Source: Lachnospiraceae bacterium (GTDB lineage: Bacteria; Bacillota; Clostridia; Lachnospirales; Lachnospiraceae). From it: a stretch of 26,891 nucleotides of DNA. The translations under genes were made by a program, and so were the position numbers. Each line of letters begins with the position of its first letter. Position 1 is the stretch's first letter. Below, in pieces: positions 1 through 6,879 of the stretch. The notes under the pieces were generated by a model, which saw nothing but the letters and a program-made list of their open reading frames with translations, was not told the origin of the DNA and made no database searches. The stretch lies in NCBI GenBank assembly GCA_015258095.1, contig JABZIV010000028.1:1-26891 (forward strand). Reading direction: 5' to 3'.

Positions 1-29
1 ATACAATACCCCTATATTCACCGTCTCCC

Positions 30-2324
30 TTATTCAATAGATTTTAACGCTTCAACCATGTCAATTTTTCTTATTCTCATAGAAACAACCAAATTGACTA
101 AAACAGAAAATCCTATAACACAGAATATAACTATCAAAAAATGGTCTTTAGCAATAATAGGAGTCCATTCCATACTATCCATGGAAACAACCCTTATATA
201 TAACTTCAAGAACTGCTTGCTCAAAGGAATTCCTATAACAAATCCAGTCAAAAGATTTAGAACACTCTCCTTAAATACCATTCCCATAATTTCACTATGT
301 TTAAATCCTATGACCTTCATTGTGGCATATTCACGATAACGTTCAAGATATGACAAGATACCAAGATTATATAGAATAACGACACTTAATACAAATGCTG
401 CCACAATCAATATATACATAATTGAATGAACGCTATCCATCATCTCCTTCATGTTGTCCTGTTGCTTTTTTATAGATATTATATTGCTTATTGATTCTTC
501 TTTTTTTGCTTGTTCATAAGCTTCACTATCTCCTATATAAATTGTGTTAGGTTCAAAGTTTTTTACCTTATCTTTGTATATAAAAATACCTTGAGGGATC
601 TTTGCATCCACGATTGCCGTAACAGTAACCCTATGCTCGTTTAATGAACTCTTAGTCTTATATGCAATCTTATCTCCAACTTTAACATCAAGTTGTTCTG
701 CCAACTGAGAAGCAATTGCTACCTCATCTTTTTCTATCCTGATTTTCTTTTTTGATTTTGCGTCAAAAATTCTAATTTTGTCACCCGAATCAAGTACTAA
801 AAGAGAACCCGATTTTTCAATTCCGTGGAAAGAAAAATCAGCCGTTTCACTCTGTGCAAACTGAACATCAAAAGAATTAAATTTGCGACTTAAATTATTA
901 TAAGATTCTCCGTATACCTGTCCAATATACTTATAACAGAATTCATTATTATAAACATCTTGATATGAACTATAAAGAGAATCCCACACACCAAGACCGG
1001 CAACCATCAACACAATGCTTCCCACGATTGCAGTTATACTCATGAATGTTCTGATTGGATGAATGCGAATGCTCCTGAGCGTCCAAAGCCAATCATATGA
1101 CAATCTTGATTTTTTGTATATCCCGGGACCACTTGACTTCTTATCGAGCATGCCTTTAATTGTAAAAGAAGGATTGTTTTTAACCACCTTCCTTGTAGTA
1201 ATAATCGCAGCCAAGGTACAAACCGTAAGAATCAGTACAATCAAGATCATACTATCTATGCCAAAGGATTTTTTCCATATAGGAAGCGTTAGTGTCGCCT
1301 TTTTTATATTCATAACAAGATTTGCCACCACTGTATATCCGAAAATCAACCCAACAAGGCTTCCTATGATAGCCACCAAAAATCCATATGCTCCATAGTG
1401 AAAATAAATTTGTCTGTCGTAAAATCCTAAAGATTTAAGTGTGCCAATCTGAACCATCTGATTACTTATAAGACGGCTCATCGTAGTATAAATTGATAAA
1501 ATTGATAACAAGATAAATACAATTGAAAACAGCATCGCCATTTTGTGAATTTGATTTATTTCCTCATCAACCTGAGTGATAGAAATTTTATTCTCCTTCA
1601 TGACTACTGATGAAAAAGAATCTCCCATTATCCGTTTAATATCTTTTTCCAGCTTTGACTTGGAAACCGGTTTTTTCAGTAAATCAAGTCTCACTTGATT
1701 ATAAGATACTATTCCCAAAATTTTATTTATATATTTTTCACTTATATAAGCATAACCGTGTCGTTTATGATCCGGAACAGTTTCTGCATAAGAAGTAATA
1801 AAATATATATTTTCTGCATCGAGAACAGTCCCCAAAATCTTTACTTTCTTCTTAATCCCCTTAAACTCAAGTACAATCTTATCACCCTCTTTCAGATTGT
1901 GTATCTTGGCGTAATCTTCGTCAATCCATATACCTTCTTCATCATCTTTTAGGGGGTGCCCGCTTCTAAGGAGCGGATTCATGAGTTTTTTAGTGCTGTT
2001 TGTAAATGAATTAATATAAAGCTCTGAATCTTCATTATCAATTTTCGTATTAAACTTAACAAACATTGATCCTTCAGCCTGATTTACATAAGGCAATTTT
2101 TTTATATTTGAGATATCTTCATCGCTTATATTTACCCCATCGATATAAGCATCTGCTAAGTTAGTTTTTTCTTTGTAATCAGTATATGATTCATCCATCC
2201 CAGTCCACACTGAACTCATTCCACAGTAAATCGAAACCGAGATAAGAGCCATAATAAGTACCGACACAAACTGTTTCCACTGTTGCATGATATCTCTAAT
2301 AAATTTTTTATTTAAATATTTCAT
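30..2324 (-). CDS. ABC transporter permease, FtsX/MacB-like, 764 aa
   Basis: This is the membrane subunit of an ABC exporter of the FtsX/MacB superfamily. The N-terminus carries one TM segment (about residues 15-36) followed by a large extracytoplasmic domain (about 40-260). A first FtsX-type block of three TM helices follows (about 260-390). After a second extracytoplasmic domain there is another FtsX block near the C-terminus (about 635-760), ending in a typical MVEALKSIE tail. The two-block layout matches the large Firmicutes permeases that work with a MacB-type ATPase, often in peptide or antimicrobial efflux or lipoprotein handling; the substrate cannot be read from the sequence. Its ATG overlaps the stop of the ATPase gene (TAATG), so the two are translationally coupled. 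The divergent TetR gene probably regulates both. Family confidence is high, substrate unknown. Confidence 0.93.
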   Translation of the reverse strand: MKYLNKKFIRDIMQQWKQFVSVLIMALISVSIYCGMSSVWTGMDESYTDYKEKTNLADAYIDGVNISDEDISNIKKLPYVNQAEGSMFVKFNTKIDNEDSELYINSFTNSTKKLMNPLLRSGHPLKDDEEGIWIDEDYAKIHNLKEGDKIVLEFKGIKKKVKILGTVLDAENIYFITSYAETVPDHKRHGYAYISEKYINKILGIVSYNQVRLDLLKKPVSKSKLEKDIKRIMGDSFSSVVMKENKISITQVDEEINQIHKMAMLFSIVFILLSILSIYTTMSRLISNQMVQIGTLKSLGFYDRQIYFHYGAYGFLVAIIGSLVGLIFGYTVVANLVMNIKKATLTLPIWKKSFGIDSMILIVLILTVCTLAAIITTRKVVKNNPSFTIKGMLDKKSSGPGIYKKSRLSYDWLWTLRSIRIHPIRTFMSITAIVGSIVLMVAGLGVWDSLYSSYQDVYNNEFCYKYIGQVYGESYNNLSRKFNSFDVQFAQSETADFSFHGIEKSGSLLVLDSGDKIRIFDAKSKKKIRIEKDEVAIASQLAEQLDVKVGDKIAYKTKSSLNEHRVTVTAIVDAKIPQGIFIYKDKVKNFEPNTIYIGDSEAYEQAKKEESISNIISIKKQQDNMKEMMDSVHSIMYILIVAAFVLSVVILYNLGILSYLERYREYATMKVIGFKHSEIMGMVFKESVLNLLTGFVIGIPLSKQFLKLYIRVVSMDSMEWTPIIAKDHFLIVIFCVIGFSVLVNLVVSMRIRKIDMVEALKSIE

Positions 2325-3025
2325 TACCAGAAAACCTCCTCCATAGAAATAGGATTTTTCTGATCCATAATTTCACTGACTTCACCATCTCTAAGTCTGA
2401 TAAGTCTATCTGCCGCAGGTGCCAATGCAGCATTGTGAGTTACCAAAACTACTGTATGGCCATAATCTTTTGCCATGGAAGAAAGCGTAATTAAAACTTT
2501 TTTCCCGGTTTCGCTGTCAAGAGCCGCTGTAGGTTCATCACAAAGAAGCAGCTTAGGATTCTTGCAAAGAGCTCTTGCTATGGATACTCTCTGAAGCTCT
2601 CCTCCCGATAAGCGAGACGGCAAATTTTCTGCTCTGTCTTTCAATCCTACCATTTCTAATGCTTCATCAGCTGAAATGGAAACATCAGATAATTTGGATA
2701 CCATATCTACATTTTCATAAGCTGTAAGAGTCGGTATAAGATTATAAAATTGAAAAACAAAACCAATATCTTTGCGACGATAAAGAGTGCGTTCCTTATT
2801 GGTAAATTTTGATATATTGTTCTCTCCTACATAAATCTCTCCTCTCGTAACATAATCCATACCTCCAAGAAGATTTAAAAAAGTAGATTTTCCTGAACCG
2901 GAAGGTCCTAAAATCACTGTAAAATCACCTTGTCTAATTTCTAAATTCACATTATTCAGAGCCTTTATTACATTGCTTCCAACATGATATTCTCTTGTTA
3001 CATTTTGAAAACGAATAAAACTCAT
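2324..3025 (-). CDS. ABC transporter ATP-binding protein, MacB/LolD-like
   Basis: This is the ATPase subunit of the exporter, 233 aa from the preferred start. It has Walker A GPSGSGKS (about 40-47), a Q-loop in VFQFYNLIPT, signature LSGGE (about 139-143), Walker B LLLCDEPTAALD (about 160) and H-loop VTHN. The sequence type (NLIPTLTAYENV, LSGGELQRVSIARAL) is that of the MacB/LolD/FtsE group that pairs with FtsX-like permeases. The open frame continues seven codons upstream to another ATG, but the AAAGGAG ribosome binding site lies inside that extension, so ATG at 3025 (MSFIRF) is the start. Its stop overlaps the permease start. The promoter at 3167-3195 and the palindromes upstream suggest repression by the neighbouring TetR protein. 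Confidence 0.95.
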   Translation of the reverse strand: MSFIRFQNVTREYHVGSNVIKALNNVNLEIRQGDFTVILGPSGSGKSTFLNLLGGMDYVTRGEIYVGENNISKFTNKERTLYRRKDIGFVFQFYNLIPTLTAYENVDMVSKLSDVSISADEALEMVGLKDRAENLPSRLSGGELQRVSIARALCKNPKLLLCDEPTAALDSETGKKVLITLSSMAKDYGHTVVLVTHNAALAPAADRLIRLRDGEVSEIMDQKNPISMEEVFW

Positions 3026-3137
3026 CTTTTTTTCTCCTTTCTGCATAACATAATTTTTAAACTATATATTGGGTTTTCCCATTGCTCTTAATCACGTCAG
3101 GTGCCTGTTATTGCAAGTATATGGCTTATTAAAGCGT

Positions 3138-3171
3138 ATTATTAATATGAGCTATAGCTCATATTAATAAT
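3138..3171. promoter_or_regulatory. 34-bp perfect palindrome, probable TetR operator O1
   Basis: The 34 bases are an uninterrupted perfect palindrome centred between 3154 and 3155. The core is TAATATGAG-N6-CTCATATTA (3143-3166). It overlaps the -10 and start point of the exporter promoter, the usual place for a TetR-family operator. A second copy of the same core lies 55 bp away. Confidence 0.65.
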
Positions 3172-3195
3172 GCTTCTTTTTTGCTGTTTTGTCAA
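3167..3195 (-). promoter_or_regulatory. Predicted sigma-A promoter of the ABC exporter operon
   Basis: On the minus strand there is a perfect TTGACA (-35, 3190-3195), a 17-nt spacer and CATTAT (-10, 3167-3172). The -10 lies in the outer arm of the large palindrome and the expected start point near 3160 is inside it, so a bound repressor would block polymerase. This is a prediction from spacing and sequence only. Confidence 0.6.
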
Positions 3196-3196
3196 T

Positions 3197-3222
3197 ATAA
3201 TATGAGTAGTCGCTCGTATTAT
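3197..3222. promoter_or_regulatory. Second inverted repeat, probable TetR operator O2
   Basis: The arms ATAATATGAG and CTCGTATTAT are separated by 6 bases and differ from perfect symmetry at one position. The core TAATATGAG-N6-CTCGTATTA (3198-3221) matches O1 with one base change in the right arm. It sits directly upstream of the exporter -35 and between the two divergent genes, so it could also control the TetR gene. The centres of O1 and O2 are 55 bp apart, close to five helical turns. Confidence 0.6.
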
Positions 3223-3378
3223 GTTCTTGATTTTTTTAATGAACATGATACATTTATATTGGAAGGTTTTTGTTTAATTAATTTAGTCTGTAAAATCTAG
3301 ATTTGTACAAGATTTTAATTGAGAGACTCATCGTTATTACAAAAAATTTAATCCCCACTGTTGCGTATTGGAGATGTT

Positions 3379-4005
3379 ATGAAAAGTAAAGAATCAAAAC
3401 AAAAGAATACTAGAATACCGAAACAAAAAAGAAGTATCGAAAGAAAAAACCTCATAAAAAATACTGCTCTTCTCCTTTTTTCAGAGAAAGATTATGCAAA
3501 TGTAAGTACAAATGAAATTGCAAAAACTGCGGGCGTATCCATTGGTTCGCTTTATAGCTACTATCCAAATAAAAAAGCAATTTATGATGAGCTTGTAAAA
3601 GATCTTTATTCAAATATCTTAGAAAAAATCATTCCAGAAGATTTATCACAATTTTCATTCTTTGAAATAATTAAAAAATATATTAAATTTATCTTAGATA
3701 GTCACAGTTATCTAACATTGTTTCAAAAGAAAATTACGGCTCTTTCTTATCAAAGCGATGATTTTCGTGAACTTGAAAAGCCTTATCGCATATTTGCTAC
3801 AAATAAAATTCTCTCATTGCTTGAATTTTATAGTCCAAATCTCAAGATAAAAGACCTTTCCACAGCATCATTTATAATTCATACAACTGTGGAAAGTATA
3901 GTTCATGAACTAGCTTTTTATCCTGATGAAACACAAAACAAAGAAAAAGTAATTAATGAATTTGCGGAAATGTTGTATAACTATCTCTTCAAAGAGCCTC
4001 TTTAA
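3379..4005 (+). CDS. TetR/AcrR family transcriptional regulator
   Basis: This 208-aa protein has an N-terminal TetR HTH domain: a basic lead, helix 1 around IKNTALLLFSEKDYANVSTN, recognition region EIAKTAGVSIGSLYSYYPNKKAIYDEL (written here in pieces of one motif). An all-helical ligand-binding and dimer domain follows. A TTG at 3361 is in frame, but GGAG at 3370-3373 fits the ATG at 3379. It is divergent from the ABC exporter, with two palindromes of one type in the gap, so autoregulated, ligand-released control of the exporter is the natural inference. The ligand is unknown. The gene is as AT-rich as the rest of the island. Confidence 0.93.
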   Translation: MKSKESKQKNTRIPKQKRSIERKNLIKNTALLLFSEKDYANVSTNEIAKTAGVSIGSLYSYYPNKKAIYDELVKDLYSNILEKIIPEDLSQFSFFEIIKKYIKFILDSHSYLTLFQKKITALSYQSDDFRELEKPYRIFATNKILSLLEFYSPNLKIKDLSTASFIIHTTVESIVHELAFYPDETQNKEKVINEFAEMLYNYLFKEPL

Positions 4006-4096
4006 TTAATGTCATTACACCATTTCAACTCTTTAAAAGGATCTGTAAATAATTTTGTGTATTAAGCTAAACCTTAATAAAGGCTCTCTTTTTTCT

Positions 4097-4198
4097 CTAA
4101 TAGAAAAATGCAAGATAGGGAATATTTTGCTTTGCAAACATTGCCTTATCCTGCACCTTACACAGTCCTTTGATATCCTTTACAATCTTCTCAATCAT
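4097..4198 (-). pseudogene. Probable 5' remnant of a VirD4/TraG-type coupling protein gene
   Basis: A 33-codon frame starts at ATG 4198 behind AAGGAG and ends in TAG. The product begins MIEKIVKDIKGLCK and ends with the hydrophobic NIPYLAFFY. That ending resembles the first membrane segment (N-LPYL-F-Y) of CD1115-type VirD4 coupling proteins of Clostridia conjugative elements. Just upstream, another frame ends KKESGL-stop overlapping the ATG, as pcfB (KEQSL-stop) does at 5549. The first 29 bases match a second copy at 5528-5556 at 26 of 29 positions. I read it as a truncated gene start; homology beyond the N-terminus cannot be judged here. Confidence 0.45.
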
Positions 4199-4202
4199 AG
4201 GC
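4174..4202 (-). repeat. Diverged direct repeat, copy 1 (pcfB/virD4 junction)
   Basis: This 29-nt segment, read on the minus strand from GCCTATGAT, matches 5528-5556 at 26 of 29 bases in the same orientation. Weaker ungapped similarity continues for about 35 more bases. The two copies bracket the small-peptide cluster, 1354 bp apart. Confidence 0.6.
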
Positions 4203-4326
4203 CACTCTCCTTTTTACGAAGATGTCTTGCTTTCTTATTTTTTCTTCCTGTTCTAACTTTTCACTGTTATTTTTTCTTACTAATTCCTTCACTCTGTTCT
4301 CTCCATACAGATATTATTTATATTCA

Positions 4327-4361
4327 AAAAGGCCAAAATCTTGATAGATAAATGGCCTTTT
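4327..4361 (-). terminator. Rho-independent terminator of the small-peptide cluster
   Basis: A 9-bp stem AAAAGGCCA/TGGCCTTTT encloses a 17-nt loop. On the minus strand it is followed by a T run and lies just beyond the stop of the 54-aa membrane protein gene. The AT flanks make it potentially bidirectional. Confidence 0.65.
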
Positions 4362-4383
4362 CTTTGTTATTTATATTTCTCAT

Positions 4384-4548
4384 TCATCCAAGAAAAACGT
4401 AGCATACTGTCAAAACAGCAGAAATTGTAGCTAGTATCTTGATTATTTGTCGTTCATTAGCTTTCATAAGCTGATTTTTGCACACATTAGGTAACCACAT
4501 AAATACAACCGTTATAAGCCATAATACACTTACTATTATTCTCAACAT
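4384..4548 (-). CDS. Small two-TM membrane protein, 54 aa (possible immunity protein)
   Basis: ATG 4548 is preceded by a good GAGAGGA ribosome binding site. The product has a hydrophobic N-terminal helix (about residues 3-20, LRIIVSVLWLITVVFMWL), a short polar loop rich in Lys, Asn and Arg (about 21-36) and a second hydrophobic helix (about 37-53). I do not recognise a family. It is the last gene before a terminator, downstream of the Cys-rich peptide gene. Tiny two-TM proteins next to bacteriocin genes often give self-immunity; that role is an inference from position and topology only. Confidence 0.6.
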   Translation of the reverse strand: MLRIIVSVLWLITVVFMWLPNVCKNQLMKANERQIIKILATISAVLTVCYVFLG

Positions 4549-4593
4549 AATATCCTCTCGAAAACTGATAGAATAATATTTATCTTACTCCAG

Positions 4594-4794
4594 TTATTTC
4601 CCATTTTGAAAGCAATAACATGTTTCCTTGTTCCAGTTCTTATAAACTACCTTTTTAATTCGATTATTCGTTAAGCGAATACTGTAAAATTGTTGGATGT
4701 ATCATCGGAAAAGAGAAGGTATAAAACATATTATAATAGTCCCGATGGCACAAACCACTAATACAAAGATAGCTTTTTTATATTCTTCTTTCAT
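4594..4794 (-). pseudogene. Small one-TM protein, frame interrupted by TGA at codon 31
   Basis: ATG 4794 opens MKEEYKKAIFVLVVCAIGT, a basic start followed by one TM helix (about residues 9-27), and reaches TGA at 4702-4704. The same frame then continues open for 35 more codons to TAA at 4594, giving a plausible polar tail with KKVVYKNWNKETCYCF. Without the TGA the product would be about 66 aa. TGA is a normal stop elsewhere in this island (the DnaC-like and pcfB genes end in it). So this is either a 30-aa TM peptide or a gene broken by one nonsense change. A possible SD is AGGATGG, at loose spacing. Function unknown; it sits between the Cys-rich peptide and the 54-aa protein. Confidence 0.45.
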
Positions 4795-4808
4795 CTTTAC
4801 TCACCATC

Positions 4809-5068
4809 CTAACTCTTAAAACAAGTCACTATTCCAACTATATCCCCTGCTCCAATGGCACAAATTCCTCCAATACAGGCTGCACACACTGCACCAGTGA
4901 CAGGAGCGGCTGAACAGGCTGTTGTGCAAGTTCCAGCAATTATATAGGCTACTGCCCTATTAATTCCTAACAGAACTCCAAGACAGGCTACTGTCGATCC
5001 TACACTTCTTGTATATGTCTGATTTTTAATCTCCTTTAATCCCTGTATACCTTCTTTTATTTTTTCAT
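4809..5068 (-). CDS. Cys-rich bacteriocin-like peptide, start out of frame by one base
   Basis: The C-terminal 60 residues are a hydrophobic Gly/Ala-rich segment with seven Cys (CLGVLLG, GTCTTAC, GAVCAACIGGIC, VTCFKS). This resembles the halocin C8-like class of bacteriocins also found in Firmicutes; the resemblance is by eye, not by search. AGGAGG at 5074-5079 is ideally placed for ATG 5068, yet that ATG reads MKK-stop. Moving one base in the A6 tract (5060-5065) gives MKKIKEGIQGLKEIKN followed by the rest, 86 aa, a classic leader. In the intact frame the only upstream ATG is at 5165 (118 aa) and has no ribosome binding site. So the gene is frameshifted, phase-variable, decoded by slippage, or hit by a homopolymer error. 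Two small membrane-protein genes follow. Confidence 0.6.
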
Positions 5069-5498
5069 GTTTACCTCCTATACTTATTTTTCTGAAAACT
5101 TTTAATATAAACCTTAACTTTAAAACTAATACTCTATCTATTTTCCTTTCCCTTAGCATTTCCATAATTCACAAAATATCATCTTTTTTTCCTATGTTAA
5201 TTAATCTAATGCTCAGCTATTGATAATAATCTTGGTATTGATTTTTACTTCTACAAGAAAAGCAAAGGCTTGATAAAGAAAAACTCCTAAGTAATAGCTA
5301 TATTACCTACAGTTTGCAATGTGGAAATGGACTTTTCTATCTCTCTTAATTTGCTCTCATTCTTGAAAGTCCCATTTCTCTGATTTATAGAATGTTAGAT
5401 TTATAGAGTGGCACGTCTATAGCTATCCACTTTCTTAATTTACCGATCGGTTGTCTATATCTTACCATATTTTTTAATAAAAAGCAAATTTCCATTTC
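5069..5498. other. AT-rich intergenic stretch with relic regulatory signals
   Basis: No convincing gene is seen. Contents on the minus strand: an orphan promoter-like element and the palindrome ACCGATCGGT (5443-5452); two direct copies of GATTTATAGA on the plus strand (5382-5391 and 5398-5407, 16 bp apart); and an AT-rich run up to the peptide gene. The 5' 97 bases of the longer 118-codon reading of the peptide frame also fall here, but lack a ribosome binding site. The promoter of the peptide gene is not clear. Confidence 0.4.
5443..5476 (-). promoter_or_regulatory. Orphan promoter-like element with palindromic operator ACCGATCGGT
   Basis: On the minus strand, TAAGAT preceded by TGG (extended -10 type) is followed within a few bases by the perfect 10-bp palindrome ACCGATCGGT (5443-5452). 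Such palindromes next to a -10 are typical repressor sites of the TetR/AcrR kind. It differs from the O1/O2 sequence near 3.2 kb, so it likely belongs to another regulator. No gene follows directly, so it may be the control region of something lost, or serve the distant peptide cluster. Confidence 0.35.
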
Positions 5499-5552
5499 TT
5501 AACCATGCATTTTGGATAAGCTTTTACTATCTTTTAAAATCTTCTCCATCAT
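5499..5552 (-). pseudogene. Second 5' remnant of a coupling-protein gene, 17 codons
   Basis: ATG 5552 overlaps the pcfB stop and opens MMEKILKDSKSLSKMHG before TAA. It matches the first residues of the relic at 4097-4198 (MIEKIVKDIKGLCK). In Tn1549-like elements pcfB is normally followed at once by the VirD4-type coupling gene, so this is most simply a decayed start of that gene; here a stop cuts it at codon 18 and no continuation is seen. Confidence 0.45.
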
Positions 5553-5556
5553 AGGC
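5528..5556 (-). repeat. Diverged direct repeat, copy 2 (pcfB/virD4 junction)
   Basis: This is the partner of 4174-4202: 26 of 29 bases identical and the same orientation. It spans the end of pcfB and the first codons of the next frame. Confidence 0.6.
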
Positions 5557-6034
5557 TTTGCTCCTTCTGCTTATTCTTGATTTTATCTTTGAAAATAATG
5601 TTCTTCACCATTTCTTTGAACTTCTCAAGGTTCTTATGGATGGACTCCTTCCTTTCTGTTTTTTTCTCCAAGTCTGCCAGGACCTTTTTAAATGCCTTGT
5701 CCATAATTTTTACATCTTTTGCTTGAAAAAATAGGGAATACTGCTTTGTCTTCTTATCTTTCATAACAGAAAACTTAACACCATATTTGTTCAATTCTTT
5801 TTTCAGGCTTTTAAGCTCTGTTTCTCCAATGGAAATTTCTTCTAGCTGTCCTTTCTGAACCAAGTCCTTCAGCTTCACTTCATTACCCTTTTCACTGACA
5901 AATTTCTCCATTCCCCCAAATTTTTTAGCTTCTTTTAGTAATTTCTTTATCTGTTGAATAATCAGTTTTGCAGTAATTTTAGCTGCCTTTATTTCTAAGT
6001 TAAGAGTTTTATCGGATACTTCTTCATTGATCAT
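5549..6034 (-). CDS. PcfB family protein (DUF3801), conjugation accessory
   Basis: This 161-aa, Lys-rich, largely helical cytoplasmic protein fits the PcfB/DUF3801 family found in conjugative plasmids and ICEs of Firmicutes. In pCF10, PcfB? -type accessory genes lie in the processing/transfer region; the exact role of this one is not established here. Recognisable family features are the start with INEEVSDKTLNLEIKAAK, the central KLKDLVQKGQ with the following GVKFSVMKDKK, and a basic coiled C-terminus. The start overlaps the stop of the DnaC-like gene (ATGA) behind GGAGGTG. The stop overlaps the ATG of a truncated following frame. Confidence in the family is good by sequence style and gene order. 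Confidence 0.75.
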   Translation of the reverse strand: MINEEVSDKTLNLEIKAAKITAKLIIQQIKKLLKEAKKFGGMEKFVSEKGNEVKLKDLVQKGQLEEISIGETELKSLKKELNKYGVKFSVMKDKKTKQYSLFFQAKDVKIMDKAFKKVLADLEKKTERKESIHKNLEKFKEMVKNIIFKDKIKNKQKEQSL

Positions 6035-6879
6035 GTTCTTTCACCTCCGCTCAATAATCGCTCTTTATTTCGAGAAAGCTTCTCTTTTTGAATTTGTTTC
6101 CTATAGTCCTGCCCCACAACCATAACCGGAATACACATCTCTATAATTCTTGAATAAATTCTTTGATACTCCACACTTTCAATACAGTTTTGGATAGTGT
6201 CATAAGATAGATTTGTGGTGAATATAGTCGGCTTTCTTCTTAAGTACCGGCTGTTCACAATGTTGTACACCTGCTCCTTTGCATAGCTTGTGTCCCTTTC
6301 AATTCCCAGGTCATCTAAAATCAGTACGGAAGTATTAACCAAAGATTCAATATAGGCATTCTTATCAAAGTCAAAACCACATTTTTGCATTTCATTCATA
6401 ATCTGCGAAAAATTTCGAATCTTAACAGGTACTTGATATTGCTCTATTAGAGCATTGGCAATAGAACAGGCAAGATAAGTCTTTCCGCTTCCAACAGAGC
6501 CATAAAAAAGAAGTCCAACATTTTCTTTCTTCATTTGCTCATAATCCTTCACAAAGTTCTTGGCAATAAGAAGACTTTGATTTTCTTCTCCTTGATAATT
6601 CAAAAAGTTATACTCCCATTCGGCTCTGGAACTAAAACAACTACTCTTGAGACGTTCTATTTCCAATTGCTTCTGTCTCTTAGCTTCTTTTTCTTCTCTC
6701 TGTTTGTCACAATGACAAGATACACGACAAATCATCTTCCCACCAAAGAACTCCAAAATCTTTCCGTCTTTTCTTTCATGACAGGTCTTACAGTAAACAT
6801 GTCCATCCTTTTCATATTCTTCATTTGCATCGTAGGAATACTCCACGCCCTCAATCCAGGTCCTTTTCATTTCACTCAT
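6031..6879 (-). CDS. DnaC/IstB-like AAA+ ATPase of the mobile element
   Basis: This 282-aa ATP-binding protein resembles DnaC/DnaI helicase loaders. The N-terminus carries a Cys cluster that looks zinc-binding (C30, C33, C51, C55, C57), followed by a basic coiled stretch (about 60-80). The AAA+ core has Walker A GSVGSGKT (127-134), Walker B LILDDLG (D189, D190) and a sensor-like FTTNLS. In Tn1549-like elements this gene follows the RepA-like initiator, and it probably loads a replicative helicase at the element's origin. It starts at an ATG overlapping the stop of the initiator gene (TAATG) with GGAG a little upstream, and overlaps pcfB by ATGA. Confidence 0.85.
   Translation of the reverse strand: MSEMKRTWIEGVEYSYDANEEYEKDGHVYCKTCHERKDGKILEFFGGKMICRVSCHCDKQREEKEAKRQKQLEIERLKSSCFSSRAEWEYNFLNYQGEENQSLLIAKNFVKDYEQMKKENVGLLFYGSVGSGKTYLACSIANALIEQYQVPVKIRNFSQIMNEMQKCGFDFDKNAYIESLVNTSVLILDDLGIERDTSYAKEQVYNIVNSRYLRRKPTIFTTNLSYDTIQNCIESVEYQRIYSRIIEMCIPVMVVGQDYRKQIQKEKLSRNKERLLSGGERT

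Larger units (their letters stand above)
4006..4383. other. AT-rich stretch with decayed conjugation-gene relics
   Basis: No full-length gene is supported here. On the minus strand there is a short ORF that looks like the start of a coupling-protein gene (4097-4198), a possible 33-codon GTG frame overlapping it (4191-4292; poor support) and the terminator of the small-peptide cluster (4327-4361). Near 4060-4079 a weak TATTAAG/CTTAATA hairpin follows the TetR gene. A plus-strand open frame over 4055-4351 has no ribosome binding site and is judged spurious. Confidence 0.5.

Noticed and set aside
4191..4292. 33-codon GTG frame overlapping the coupling-protein relic
   Set aside because: Only a weak GGAGAG precedes it and no homology is recognised; probably a decayed pcfB 3' end in another frame.
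4055..4351. Plus-strand 98-codon open frame
   Set aside because: No ribosome binding site, odd composition, and it overlaps the terminator and minus-strand relics.
5069..5165. Upstream ATG (118-aa form) of the Cys-rich peptide
   Set aside because: No ribosome binding site, and an ideal one lies downstream; kept only as an alternative.
5382..5407. Direct repeat of GATTTATAGA at 16-bp spacing
   Set aside because: Two short AT-rich copies only; could be chance, and no array or regulator is associated.
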